Source of the DNA: Viscum album
Lineage: Eukaryota > Streptophyta > Magnoliopsida > Santalales > Viscaceae
Assembly: GCA_963277665.1 (NCBI GenBank)
Contig: OY728160.1
Location: 45,120,605-45,184,604 of the forward strand
Length of the DNA stretch: 64,000 bases
Reading direction: 5' to 3'
Below, in pieces: positions 51,131 to 64,000 of the stretch (its first letter is position 1; each line of letters begins with the position of its first letter). Under the pieces are notes generated by a model. The model did no database searches. It was not told the DNA's origin and saw nothing but the letters and a program-made list of their open reading frames with translations. The translations under genes were made by a program, and so were the position numbers.

Positions 51131-52300
51131 AGACTTTTTAAATTATTGACTGAATTTTAAGTGCACTTTGTCTGAATTCATTTTCATGCTCGACATCCAC
51201 ATAAGTGATGGAATAATCCCTCTGGTGTTCATTTGGCCTTGGTGGCTGCTGACACTGATTATCCTTGAAGTCATGAGGTTTAGTTCACTATCTTACATAG
51301 TGCCCTTGCTCCCTATAGTCGTATCATTAGACCATGGGTGGTGATATCCTTTCATGTACAAAATTATCCTACGTTCACATTTATTTTCAACCGTCTTGTG
51401 ATTGGTGGGCTTATATCTGACAATTGTATCCTTTCCCATCACTTTGAGGAAATTATCATGATGCTTCTTCCCACATTTTTGAAATGTTGGTGGTTCAGTT
51501 TTAACACCACCTTTCTCTTTAGATCCTCTAGAAGAAAACTCCATCATTCATTTATTATCACCATATCCATGGTACTATTCACCCAACTCTATATCTACAT
51601 TGATAACACATCAAATGACTTCTTCATAACTCTAAATGTCTCTATTTGTGAGAGTTTTTTCAAAGGTGTGATTTTAATCCACTAAAGAATATATTAATTT
51701 TTCGGTCATTAAAGATACTAAAACCAGAATATTACTTTTTCATACCTTGGGAAATTCACTTTTTTTTTGTCATAACAGATTCTATATCCTTTTTCCTTAT
51801 CTCTATGAATTCTCTATCCATATTCATATGAAGACTTGGTGGGAAGTATTTGTTATGAAACATTATTTCAAAGTATTCTTACCCCATATCTTTAATTACA
51901 TCCCTTAGATTGGTGTTCTTAATCAAATCACACAAGTGGAAGACCTCTCTATCGAGTAGATAAATTGTGAGAGTCACCTTCTCCATCATATAATATTGAA
52001 TAAAATAAAATATATTCTACATTGGGTAGACCCACTATTCTGCGACAAGTGGTACAGAAGATCCACAAACATCGGTGGTCGCTACCTTATAAAACTCTCG
52101 AAAACCTATTTCTCCCTATTGGGTGGAGGAGGATATCCCACTTTGTTCAGGTAATTCTTCATAACCTAATGAAATTGGGTATGCATTGCCATGATTTTTT
52201 TAACTAAACCAATAAATTAATTGGGTTTGACTTTCAGGGATTCAGTGCATTGTCAACTACATTGGTTATTATCCTGGTTTCTCTGGGTTCTGACCATTTT
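51131..52300 (-). pseudogene. T1 gag
   Basis: A badly broken gag. RPPMF near 52080 marks the capsid start, as in the RPPSFSG of G1 gag. The zinc-knuckle region is at 51547-51293: FQKCGKKHHDNF has lost its first and last Cys, and YKPTNHKTVENKC keeps only the His and final Cys. No usable start codon could be chosen. Confidence 0.65.
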
Positions 52301-52500
52301 CTAAAAAATAAATTTTAAAATAAAACATAAGTCAACGATCTAGGAATATATAATTTATTACTTTGTGAAATTAACATTAAAATCATATCTTATGGGATCC
52401 ATATTTTTATAAAATCTTCTTGTGTTCTTACAAATACATAGTCTCATACTATGGGCTTTAATAAGGTTCTCAATCGAAATTCCCTAATTTACTCAACTAT

Positions 52501-52512
52501 CCCCTGATACCA
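52501..52512 (-). promoter_or_regulatory. Primer-binding site of T1
   Basis: TGGTATCAGGGG on the minus strand, two bases from the LTR; tRNA-Met type. Confidence 0.8.
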
Positions 52513-52514
52513 GC

Positions 52515-55320
52515 TATAGTGACCCAACATTTCATACATTACTACAATTTTTTTTTATTAATAAACAATATAAAAAAACTACAAAATGAGGATCCAAAGG
52601 TTTAGGGTCTTGTGAAAAATGGGATCATGTATCATATTTACGACATAAAATGTTATCATTTATTTAATTTCTTATTCTCTAGCTTCATATTGGACCTTAC
52701 ATACACGTTAGTACATGTAGAACCCTGATGATATACATAAAAACATGGTGAGATAAAGTCCCAGAAATAGTACAGATAATAACATGGAACAATATAACAT
52801 GGTTTTAACATATTTATAACATCATCATCATAATCATGAAAGGAATCATTATATAATAACATAAAATGTCTTAACGCATAAAAAGGAAACATAATGTCTT
52901 AGTGGTATAATTCCACACATAATTATGAACACATTTAGAATCATGTTCACACATATTATACTTTACTCATTAGTTTCATCATATTACTCAATTAATTGGC
53001 GTGCGATATATTTCTAGGCACACCAATCACATCATAACATTAACATTGCGCTATATAATTTTGGGTTCACTTGTCACCTCATAATGTTAACATTATCATG
53101 AATCTTACATAGAATGTATATCAATCATGGTCATAAATAATCCAGGGAATGGAATGGGTTTCATTTGATAAATAATATATTCATAAAATATTGGTTCTCA
53201 AATGAAAAAGGGAATAAAATTATTGACACAAGAACCATCATCCTTGAGGGAGAAGTAAAAGGTTTATTTTTTAAAGAAAAAAATCTTTTAAAAAACATTT
53301 TGTTTGTCATAAACACCAGTTGAAAACATTTATATCCCAAAAGTTTAAATAGTGATAAATAAATGATTTTTATTTAATAACCATACTGAGAATGGATTGA
53401 TAGAGTGAAATCCCAAAGAATGAAATTTGTGTTCAAGAATTCTACTTACATTATGTCTGAATTCTTTCTTCACATTAATTTCATCTATAATGAAATTAGA
53501 TTCATTAATTAACAAGTATAGAACCTTTTATAAATAAATATTATTCATTATGGTTTCATTAAGTTATTTTACGGGCCTTTGGATGTGTTATAGAGTTTAA
53601 ATTAATTGTTTCGTGTTGTCTTTTTTCTTAGTTTTCAATAACAACGCACTTGTACACATGAATGGATGTTCATGTAGATCATAGATAAAAGTCCATAATT
53701 TATATTACATTTTAAAAATAAAATTATAGGTGTTTAAATGATCTTATAATTTATTTGGTTATATTCCATGATGATGAATCATTAGATAAAATTTAATGAC
53801 TGTCGTTTTAGGTTAATTTGTGCAATTTTTAGATTACAATGAACATGTTTTGTTTTTTCATTTAGTATTATGTATAAAAGTTGTTTACAGAACATAAAAG
53901 GGGTTTAAAATTTACTATAATATATTTTCAACCATTTAATGTTTTTATTGACATCCTTGAAGGCGTTGAAATAAAATAAAGGGGCATCGCTCCTTATGAT
54001 GGTAAATTGACACAACACGGGTAATGATTTCATTTTAAAAAATGACACCAAGAGAGAGAGAGAGACAGTACTTTAATGAATAATATTCCACTAACATGAT
54101 ATAATAATATTATTTCAATATAATGAAGTTATCATGTCATTTTGATAAGATAATTTGTTGATAATGAATGAAATGAAATGAAATTTGAAAAAAAATAGAA
54201 CGAAAAGAGAGAGAAATTTCTTCTTGAATTCTCATCTTGAGGACCACCTTAGGGAACCTAGTCTTGGTATTTAGTTTATTCCAATAGACAATTTACATGA
54301 GGGTGGTCTAGGGAATACATTGGTTTAAAAGTTTTAAATTTCTTCAAACATGGGAGGTGTGAGGAAATAAGGTTGTGAGGGTGGTATTTATAGTGGAGGG
54401 GAGGGGTGTTTTCTTAGTATTTAATTAATTAGTTTATTAATTTATTTGAAGACAAGAAATAGTGATGATTAAATGACTAATTATAGTATAGAGGGCATGT
54501 GAGTTCAAAACAATGGCCATTTACATCATTCTTGACTCAAACATGAACATAAATTCATTTATTTTGCATATTTTTCAAATTATGATATTTCACAATTCAC
54601 CGAAAATTAATGTATTTATGAAAAATATCAAAAATTCAAACTAAACATTTAAAAATGAGTATAACTAAGAAATTAAACCCATTTGAAAAACATAATTTTT
54701 TAAATATAAGTAGTTCATTTTTTATTTAAATTCATAATTAACATGAAAAATAAAAATTTTAAAATTAAAATAGCTTTTCTAACACTTTTAAGCAATAATT
54801 AAGGTCTCGTAAAATTATCATATAATCATAAGACATAAAAATAATTGTTTATGAAGAAATTTTATTTTAAATTTTTAAATTAATCATTAAATATTCATAA
54901 CATACAAAAATACCAACACTATAATATAATTATGTCATATTGGTACTTATAAGATGGATTAATTTTATTTATAATATCATTGGTAAGAATACTATTAATA
55001 TGGGAAATTTACTATTCTGAAGGGTCATATTACTATTCATAAGGGTAACACTAATATTTTTACGGGTACGTTTCTATTCACAAAAAACAGTATGTTTGTC
55101 TTATGAGACTCCTAACATCTTATAGACCACAACCGTGTACTCCAAATTTTGGAAATTCAAATCATAGAAGTGGAAAAATTATGTTTAGAGGTCACATAGA
55201 ATTTAGTAGTTCATTTATGAATTATGTGGAATTCTATTTCCTAAAGTGATTTAATGTGATTATACTATATTATATGACTATATGAATGGAATTCCCTTAA
55301 TGAAACATTGGGTCGTTACA
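52515..55320 (-). repeat. 5' LTR of T1 (2806 bp)
   Basis: Starts TGTAACGACCC and ends GTCACTATA on the minus strand. It contains a short AGAGAG microsatellite near 54050 and no recognisable gene. Confidence 0.88.
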
Positions 55321-55639
55321 ATTTGTATTGCAAGATTTTACTACAGATTTTCTTTTGAAGTGATTCTTCTTATTTACTTTTCAATGAAACATTTAGAGCC
55401 AAATATTTCATTAGATTATGTTATTTGTTTTCACCATTTATAATCACACATGATTTAGCTTTCCATACTTTTTATATGTAATCCAAAAATCTAGATCTAC
55501 AATTATTTAATTCTTCTTACGTTATGGAATTTTATTTTAAATATTTTTAAATTCATTATATTTCTATTTTACATGACTATCCATATATATGATAATAATT
55601 CTAATACCATACAATATCATATTAAAATAATCATTATAC

Positions 55640-56030
55640 ACTATAAATCATTAAATTTGTTCAATGAATACAAAATCACTACTAATGCATGATTATTTCT
55701 TCTTCTTATACATTTTGATACATTTCACAGTAGTAGATGTATTTGAGGTACATTATTTTAAATCTCCCTTAATCATGAATTACATTTTATTATATTTTAT
55801 CAATTCTTCAAAATATGTTTCTCCACCTATAATTATATTATCATCAATATTATAAATAAATAATTCTACCTTTTGTTCATTATATTACCCATTTATATCT
55901 TCATATCCTCTTCATTAATTTTGTTTAAAAAATAATTATCTCCTTTTAAAGATGGAGAATATCATACCCTTATTTTTTAGAAAATCCATTATTTTTTTTA
56001 TTCATATTATGTATCTTAATGGATATTATT
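55640..56030 (-). pseudogene. Copia reverse transcriptase relic
   Basis: On the minus strand, NNGFSKK near 56000, then ELFIYNIDDNIIIGG at about 55858-55815 (Copia YVDD region with Tyr-Val changed to Asn-Ile), then DLKIMYLKYIYYCEMYQ after a frame change. The order and spacing fit the middle of a Copia RT. It is too decayed to assign a lineage, and no LTRs could be found for it. Confidence 0.5.
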
Positions 56031-58280
56031 ATTCTTTTTAAACAAAATTTCCATCAACACGTGATTTTGATTATATTATAATTATGTGATTATTGGATTG
56101 AAAACCAAATCAATAAAAAGTGAAATTTACCATGTATTAATAATTCAGACTCCTCATATTTTTTGAGAAATGAGACATGATGTCATTAACCATCCTATGA
56201 TTCCATCAAACTGGAAACCTAAATGACCAATGACATGGATCGAAGGGTGTTCATGATCCCCATGTTTTGTTAAATATTTCATGGGAATACTATAATACAC
56301 TATATAAGGATATTCACATCACCTTAAAACCCATAATCTAAAAAACATCACAATAAAAATTAATATTAACAACAATAAAAAAATATCATAAATGAATAAA
56401 TGAAGTTATGTCCCTGGACATGTAAAAAAATAATAAATCGAAGGGGAGATCAACAAAATGAGTCACATATATCCTTATCAAACAAAGTCTGACAACCCCT
56501 CGTGCAACAACTATCACCTTAACACAATTTCACTAGAGATTATAACTACCATCTTTCTGTGAAACCTTGAACATACCTATTTTAAATATAATTAACCATG
56601 CATATTCCTGTCAGGTGGGAATAGGGTGTGATCTCACATTCCATGTAAGATCCCACCATATTTATCATGTGTAACCATTGAGAGACATATGTAACCTTCT
56701 GATTTTAAATAAAATTTTATCATAAAAAATACTCATTAAAGATGTTAAAAAATATTAATGACAATGTATAAAAATCTAGTAAATTAACATAAGCACCTTG
56801 AGAAGCCCAATTTATATATTGTTGTTTTCATATATACTAATACACTTGGTGATTTATCCATAAATAAATATATTATTGTGCATGAGATTTTAGGGTGGAC
56901 TTAACCAATTTCCCAACGGTATCACCTATATCACATCACTATTCAGTTTTTTAGTGTTGTAGAATAAACCAGTTATATAGGGCCAACGAATGAATAGAGT
57001 ACATATACTAACCCACCAACCAAGTTATCTAGGATCACATATATCTTTTCTATTTCATATTCATTTGAAAAAAATCAATTAAACAAACATTCACATAATT
57101 ACATAAAAAATATACTGATTTCCATCAATTTTTAAATATGGTTAAGAATTCTGAACCATCACACACACCCAAAACATTATTTAAACCACATTTTTTCTCA
57201 TGAATGAAATTTACAGAGATATTAATAATAGAATCATTTAAATGTAATTACATAAATAATTCCACAACAAGAAACCACATACCTTTACCTATGAAATCAT
57301 CAAGAACCAGTTGGAAACATAAGCCAACATGGGTGGGAACTCTAAGGGAGTAGTAAACAACCTAAATATAAATATTCACACCATAAATTCCATATTATAA
57401 AAACCCTAGGTATTCATAACCATCAAGTCTGGGAACTTATGAAACATGGTAGAAAAATCCAAAGATACAAAAGGTTAATTTCTTACATAAATTTTTTTTT
57501 TGATAAATTTATAGAAGTAACTAAATAATTGATGGAAAAAATGCAAGGTTATAAGAGATATTTTATTCCTGGGGAACGAGGGTTTTAAAATTTGGAGTAA
57601 TGGAGAGAAATTCGGAATATCGGTCAAATGGAATCCTTTGAATTTCAAATGTTTTAGGATAGATGAATTCCAAATGGTTAGGCCAAACAGTTTTCTAAAC
57701 CATGTGGGTGACTTTGTCTCAACATGTGTGTTAACATGGTGTTTATTACAGACATAAGAAACCATGAAATAACCAATCCAAACCACAATAACTATGATCA
57801 ATATCATTTTTTTTGGTGGCAAATCAATTTTCTATATTTTTGGTCCAAACAAGCTCCATGAACATCCACCCAAAAAATAAAAAATACAAATTATCAAAAA
57901 ATAACCAAAAGATCATAAATAATGATAAGAAAAATAAATAAATAATATATATATATATATATGGATCTATGGGTATAGAAATTATCACCACATTGTTTCT
58001 TTAAACCCCTATAATGTCAATAAAAAGTATGATCATAAAGAAAGTGACTTCATTTCCTCCTTAACAAACATTCTTATTTTCATATGGAATCCTCATCATT
58101 CTAAAATTTATATAGAATCTAGATTATCAAGATGTATTTTACTCACAAAAAATTCACTATATAATTGATTATTCTAACCAGATATTCGGTCACTGATAAA
58201 TGGGGTTCCATCTTGGGCTCTTCCTAATTAAAGACATGGGATTTTTCCTACTTATAATGTTTAAATTGAGATTCATATAA
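56031..58280. other. AT-rich relic DNA, no gene seen
   Basis: This probably includes the 3' end and LTR of the decayed Gypsy relic to its right, but I could not pair LTR ends. A minus-strand ORF at 57822-57475 (115 aa) has no motif I recognise. An AT dinucleotide tract lies at about 57943-57962. Confidence 0.45.
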
Positions 58281-58289
58281 TACATTGTG

Positions 58290-59290
58290 AATATATATAA
58301 ATTTATATTGAAAATATTTGTGTTATATGAATTTACAATTTATTTTAATGATAAAAAATTGTATGAAATACCTAGATGTATGTTTCCCTTGTTTCCAAAG
58401 GTAGTGTTGTCACGAATGTGGTGTCAATATAAAAAAATTGGTCACCCATATAGATTTCTAGGTGTTTAATTTATGTATTAGAATATTACTCATCGCATAT
58501 CAATTATTTCATCAAATATAGAATAATCATCTAGATAATTGTGTCATGTCAGGATTGATGAATTGTTATATAATCGATGAATCACCCTCTTCAGTCAAAA
58601 ATAAAATACTCTGTTGAGGTTGAACTAATAAGGATTTAGAGGGATCCATATAGACCGTGAATTGGTAACTATTATTAAAAAAATATTACAATAATTCTTG
58701 ATTGTTCTCCTAAGAACCACCAATGTCTCAAAATATTTACAAGGGAATATCCCCTAAAATTTGGTTCATTAGATCAATAAAGATGTCTTCATTGTAATGG
58801 TATGTCGATAAAAAACAATAATGCATCCCATATACATTTCTAGTTCTATCCAATCAATATGAGGTCGATTGGGTATCCCTATTTGAAATTATAACATACA
58901 TCACTCCATGAAATTTCAAAATCAATTAAACATAGAGCCATCATATCTCTTATACTTTTGTGGTGTCCTTGATCAAAATGAAGTGAAATGATTTACCCAG
59001 ATAATAAATTACCACCCACATAGTATTCATTCCAATGTGATTATTAGGTATCCTTGAGATAAAAACCATTGAAACCTCAACCCACATAGATGTATGAATA
59101 TGATGTTTTGGAAACATTCTAACAGTTTTTGATGATTGATCATGATCTACTAATATGTATAAAATTGTGAAACTAATATAGAAATATCTCATCGCATGTC
59201 TGGAAACAAGAACAAGTTTTTTATATTGTAATATATCCTGATGGAACTAGGGTGTACATCCCACTATGATTGTTGAAAATCCTAAATCAC
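58290..59290 (-). pseudogene. Highly decayed Ty3/Gypsy integrase
   Basis: An open frame at 59192-58950 contains MWVEVSMVFISRIPN and MWVVIYYLGKSFHFILIK. These line up with the integrase core start (WE-x-SMDFI-x-LP) and its VVVDRLSKSAHF block. Farther left come ISNRDTQSTS (the second catalytic Asp region), YFFNNSYQFTVYMDPSKSLL and a GDxxF-like C-terminal block near 58380. Stops and frameshifts are common. The order confirms minus-strand orientation. Confidence 0.7.
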
Positions 59291-60800
59291 AACATTTCAC
59301 AAAGACGAAAACATAAAAATAACATCCAAATAAATTCATACCTATGAATACAAAGTCCATTCACGTACTACATCATTTCCATTTAGTATCAATCTAGAGA
59401 AGAAATAGACTACATTTATCAGATTATTTTCATGGATATGTTCTATATGAGAATGTATAAATTACATTATAGATGAGAACCTGGCTTCCTTGTCATAATT
59501 TTCTTCCAAATGTATCCATAAAAAATACCAATAAGATTCCACTCACTTCTATAATGATTTAGATCCTAAAAAAATATCTCTTATTAATGGATAAATGGAA
59601 ACAAATATTTTTTCAAAGGTTTATTTGGTGTTGAAATAAAACCCTTGATGATACTCCAGCAATCATATCTTACTAAAATATTGATAAATATAAGAAAATA
59701 TGTATCTCAATATTTTAGGATAAAAATTGACCATAAAAAATTTAACGAAATATGTATTGATGGTAGTGCATAAGAAATTAGATACATTTATGCATTCCGG
59801 AGAATTTGATGGGACATTTTTCTCATGTGTCCAGAGTTAGAGGGAGCCATGCAAAACCATATGGTCACCAAACATAATTACCCAAAAATTATTATGGTAA
59901 ATTCAAAATATTAGTCAATGTCAACTATTTTTTGAGCTCATAAAAAATTATTTACATTTTTAACTCCAATAAAACTTCACCACTTTTTCGGTAAAATCAT
60001 TCAGAGGTGATGTGAGTTGATAATATACATTGAAAAAATACATGTTATACCTTATTGGCTTATGAAAATCAAGATTTATTGAAAATCATTGGCTTCTCCC
60101 AATACATCAATTTGTTTATCTTCTCCAAAACAATTAAATAGACATAAATTGATATAAACTTCTATAGAAACATGAACTCTTAGATCAGAAAATTACATTT
60201 CAAAATCATGGTGAATAGAAGAAGCTCCCACAACATTCCAAAATAAGACTCAAATATATTCCATGATCTTCTTTTAATGTTTAGTAAACAATGATTTCAT
60301 CTTTATATAACATTCCAAATTAATCAACATACCTATTGAACAGTTATTTGAATTGGTTCGTGATAAAATAAAAGGAAATATTTATTCAAAAATGACATTG
60401 CAGTAGATTTTAAGTGTTAGTACCTACTTTGAAATTTTTTCTAATAACCATTATCCTACATCAGCTATATATATAGACACCCAAAGGTAAGAATGTTATA
60501 AAAAATTAATATTTCCATTTTAATTCTGTAAAAGTAATCATTGATGTGTGGAAATTTGTATTTATTCTTACTCATGACTTGTTTTATTACATGATAATAA
60601 ATTCATGTTAAAGAAAATCTATTGGCATTCTTTGTAGTGTGTACCAGATCAAACCACTATGAGATGCTTGGATGAATGAATCTAATGGAATCTAAATCAT
60701 ATTTATGAATAATAAACATCCTCAACATAGGTGGATCTATATGGTAGGAAGGGAGAGAAATTGGTTCCATCCTCGACACCAAATGGTAGGTTAACTCTAG
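59291..60800. other. Relic DNA between RT and integrase traces
   Basis: RNase H should lie here by position, but I could not recognise any of its motifs. Confidence 0.35.
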
Positions 60801-61640
60801 TTCATTATCTAGAATAAAACATTAGAGATACTTTTTAAACACCCCAAATAACTCACTAGACTATATTGAATTCTCTCTCCATAAAAACAATTCAACACCA
60901 TTAATAAATAGATAATATACATGATAGGTATATCTAACAGAATAATGAATTTCAGGGCTTTCAAAACCAAATTCTGGACCCCATTCTCTTTGAAAAGACC
61001 TATGTTCTCCAATCGATGAACATGAAGGTCACTTACTGATGGTAGAAATCATTATGTCCCCTTTAGAATAAAATAAAATATATCCCTCTCATCACATAAA
61101 ATAGGTCAATATCCTAGATGATAAATTTCCACTCCATGTAAACTTATGATATAGTTATATCATTTGACAAGTATAAAAAACTTCACCCCTTTATCATCAC
61201 ATGGGGTGTCACTTTTGTCATGGAATATTGAATGATTTAAAAAGAGAGTTTAATAAATTTGAAAAGATGAGAAGATAAGTAAGTTTTAGAAACACCTTTT
61301 TTTAATATATAATTTCCTATAAAAAAAATATGAATGGTACCTTTGACATTCTCAGTGGGAATATAAAATACCACTAAATCCATATTCTCTTCATAATGAT
61401 CCTTAATATTCAAGGTTTCATGAGGTTAACTTCTGTTCTATGAATCTAATCTATGATATCTCTAATAATAATAATTATTATACTTACCACTATCCAAACC
61501 TGGGTGATTCCCTATGGATATAATAGCATCATAAAATTATTAAGAGACTCTACGAGTAGTAAAATATGCACAACTCTAAGAGGGGAAACCATTTTGGAAA
61601 AATCTATATAAATGACCCAAGGATCCTCACAGAAGTAATT
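60801..61640 (-). pseudogene. Probable Ty3/Gypsy reverse transcriptase relic
   Basis: Near 61600-61490 the minus strand reads WVIYIDFSK followed by ESLNNFMMLLYP, which can be laid over the CIDYRxLN and IDDLFDQL blocks of RT. A 67-aa frame at 61012-60809 lies where the YGHYEF-to-FIDD region should be, but no catalytic Asp pair is left. The call rests mostly on position next to the integrase relic. Confidence 0.35.
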
Positions 61641-64000
61641 CCCTTATTGGTAGCTAACAAGTTGATAAAATGGTCATATTCCTTACATAGTGAAAATATT
61701 TAATGTTTATACCACATGTAATAGTAGATGATGATGGTCAGGGGTGGGTACCCTGAACAACTACCACCCCTTTTCAAATACTCCTCCAATTTCCAATATT
61801 ACTCACAAGAGATGGTAAAACTATTGTTATGTATAGTAGGAATATTAATTGACAATTACAAACCATTTTGTTAATTCCCTAATGTAAAATACTAATAAAC
61901 CACTTCAACATATTTATTCAACTTGTGATGGAAGGATTGAGACCAAATGTCCTATCACAAAAACATTTCAGACCAATGAATGATTAACCCTTCAATTAGA
62001 TATCATCATAAGAGGACTAGTGTAAATGATCTAAAAAACACTGGAATAGACTATCACAGATATATCACCTAAATAAATTTCAAATAGTTTTACATATTTA
62101 AAAAGGTTTAAGGACTCATCGTAGAATATGTCTTTAATGAAATTTTTGAAACCCTTCCTCACAAAATGATTATCTTTAAAATTATAAACAATCATCTCAA
62201 TGAGACTATGACTAGGTAAGACCAATATAAAACCATGTAAATTTACCTATAAATCATATTTTTCTCTAATAAATAAAGTTATATTCTCAATCTTCTCCAC
62301 TAAGTCCACCCCTTCTTGTGGGTTAGTGATGTCGTAACAAGAATGAGTTTTATGCTTGAGAACCACTTATTCCATATCATTATATGGTATCCTTTCATAT
62401 TCCATGGTTTCGGAAGTACCAATTCCGTTTCAAAATTAATTTTCATTGACATCATGAACCATTATCTTTCTATGCTTCTGATCAACTAGTGGGTTGGATG
62501 TGGAAAAATTCTCTTGATCCACATCTTATGCCTATACTGAATATATGCGGGGAGGAATGGTAGTATGTATTTTAGAAAAAATAAAATGGAAATTATCAAT
62601 GTAATAAATTAATAATATTATATAATATTATATAATAAACATCCACAAAAAATAAAATGAATTCCTAAATGAACTGAAAAAACTCAACCCTCCTTAACAT
62701 ACATTCCTAGTCTTCATCATGTCCTTCATAAACTATAGAGGAGTATAAAAATTCCCAAAAACCCTGGGAATATCAAGTAATTTTAAAAGTTGGGTTTGAA
62801 AGTCAACCAATCACAACCTATAACATGATCACTGAAATTCTTAGATAACATCTACCCAGACTTTTCCGAAATAAGAAAACCCAAAATAGAATGAAGATCC
62901 ATATATAATACCATTTTCTCGTGAAACAACAATGATCTCCTCGAAATTGAAACTAAACAATCCCCTGACATCACATGTAGGGCAGTTCATGTTCCCTTGG
63001 TTTGGAAGATATAGCCTATGAAACATGGAACTCCTTTTGGGATAATTCTCTCATTACATTAGCATATATCACCATAGAACCAGTAAAATAAAATTTCATA
63101 ACAAAAATACCATACCTAAATATAAGACTATACATCCATTGAAATGTAACAAAATAAATTATAGAAAATAAAAATATAAAAATGAGTCACCCAACTACTT
63201 TTAACAAAATAACCAACCACCTATCATGTAACCACTATAACCTAACCCCTATGTAGCTATGGAGAAAAACCACCGACATGTTGTGAATCTGTTCTCATAC
63301 ATGTGTCAAGAAATAATGTCTATATAAATCCACAAGGTGAATCTTGTGTGTGATATAACATCATAGAATTATTCGACCTTCTGTTTTATTCATATCTATT
63401 TAGAGATAAAAATAACTATCTAGTTTAATATACAGTCTAATTTTTAAAACATTTTTATGCATTAATGAATAATAAAATAACATAAAATCTAAAAAAAGAG
63501 GGTAAATAATAATAATCATCCTGGATAGTCTTAGGTAGCTAATACATGGTCCTAAAATCATCAAACACTCAGTTATCGAGAAATAAATAAATCATCAATC
63601 CTGATTTAGTAGTTGGGGGGGATAAAACCAAAGATCCATCAGTAATCTTTTGTATCACATCATAATTTAATTATGATAGTTTTATCTTGTAAAAATATTT
63701 TTTAGGGTGTGAAAATTCATTATGTAAATGTTTTAGCTTACCCACATTTGTATCTAGGATCTTAAGTGTCTTTCTCATTTAATATTTTTATCAAAAAATC
63801 CATTACATCATTTTTCATATAAAAAATGTCAAATAAAAACTTTTAAAACCATTTCTCAATAGGGAAAACAATTCCAAACCAACATCCCCAACAAACACAT
63901 ACATTAAATCATATTTTACATAAACTATATAAATTTAAGGGGAAACTAAAACTTTATTAAATGATATTTTATTCATAAAATATTTGTACAACATGAAACC
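61641..64000. other. AT-rich relic DNA, no gene seen
   Basis: Probably the protease/gag side of the same Gypsy relic. Small frames at 62225-62031 and 63026-62841 (the latter with CPTC) show no convincing gag or protease motif, and no LTR or primer site was found. Confidence 0.35.

Larger units (their letters stand above)
45229..55320 (-). mobile_element. T1: chromovirus-type Ty3/Gypsy element, outermost host of the nest
   Basis: The right LTR is complete (52515-55320). The left LTR starts abruptly at 45229, at a point matching 52598 of the right one, so about 83 bases lie beyond the Sirevirus, off the left edge. Gag, protease, RT, RNase H, integrase and a decayed chromodomain follow in order on the minus strand. 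The base after the right LTR begins ATTTG, the likely TSD. The LTRs differ in length by almost 200 bases over the shared part, so this is the oldest member of the nest. Confidence 0.9.

Noticed and set aside
57475..57822. 115-aa minus-strand ORF starting MPPKK
   Set aside because: The longest open frame in the right-hand tract, but I recognise no domain, and its position next to an integrase relic suggests retroelement tail or LTR sequence.

Overview
The window looks like repeat-filled, strongly AT-rich nuclear DNA from a large-genome seed plant, with no host gene, rRNA or true tRNA that I can support. Almost all of it is a nest of plant LTR retrotransposons plus one CACTA DNA transposon. The families (Sirevirus-type Copia, chromodomain Ty3/Gypsy, gag-only elements with giant LTRs, CACTA) are typical of plants; I cannot name the species.

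The nest has three layers, and most junctions are fixed by target-site duplications (TSDs). The base is T1, a minus-strand chromovirus (45229-55320, its last ~80 bases off the left edge). Its left LTR is split by S, a minus-strand Sirevirus that runs from before base 1 to 45228. S in turn carries four insertions: G1 (6735-17879, plus strand, TSD CTCTT) in its integrase; T2 (21538-31724, plus, TSD ATATG) in its right LTR; a CACTA element (32001-32877, TSD TAT) in the same LTR; and G2 (33289-44775, minus, TSD TGTAC) in the same LTR again. Removing the four insertions leaves about 11.5 kb of S in the window. From 55326 to 64000 there are only decayed relics: a Copia reverse transcriptase near 55.6-56.0 kb and a Gypsy reverse transcriptase/integrase at 58.3-61.6 kb.

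G1 and G2 are related gag-only elements with LTRs of about 4.2 and 4.6 kb around cores of only 2.3-2.7 kb, so they must borrow polymerase functions from another element. G1 keeps a full 375-aa gag and is the youngest-looking element here. Their LTRs hold the most unusual structure in the window: hairpins with a near-constant 22-nt loop containing the palindrome CGTACGTACG and stems that differ in sequence but still pair. They lie inside a possible intron that starts about 170 bases after the TATA box and ends just before the gag start codon. That layout resembles a packaging or dimerisation signal kept only in unspliced genomic RNA. Both elements also carry a tRNA-derived, SINE-like segment with Pol III A and B boxes at the same place between gag and the 3' LTR.

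The proteins of T1, T2 and S are broken by many stops and frameshifts. Domain order can still be read: gag-PR-RT-RNaseH-INT-chromodomain in T1 and T2; gag-PR-INT-RT-RNaseH plus an extra downstream ORF with a coiled coil in S.
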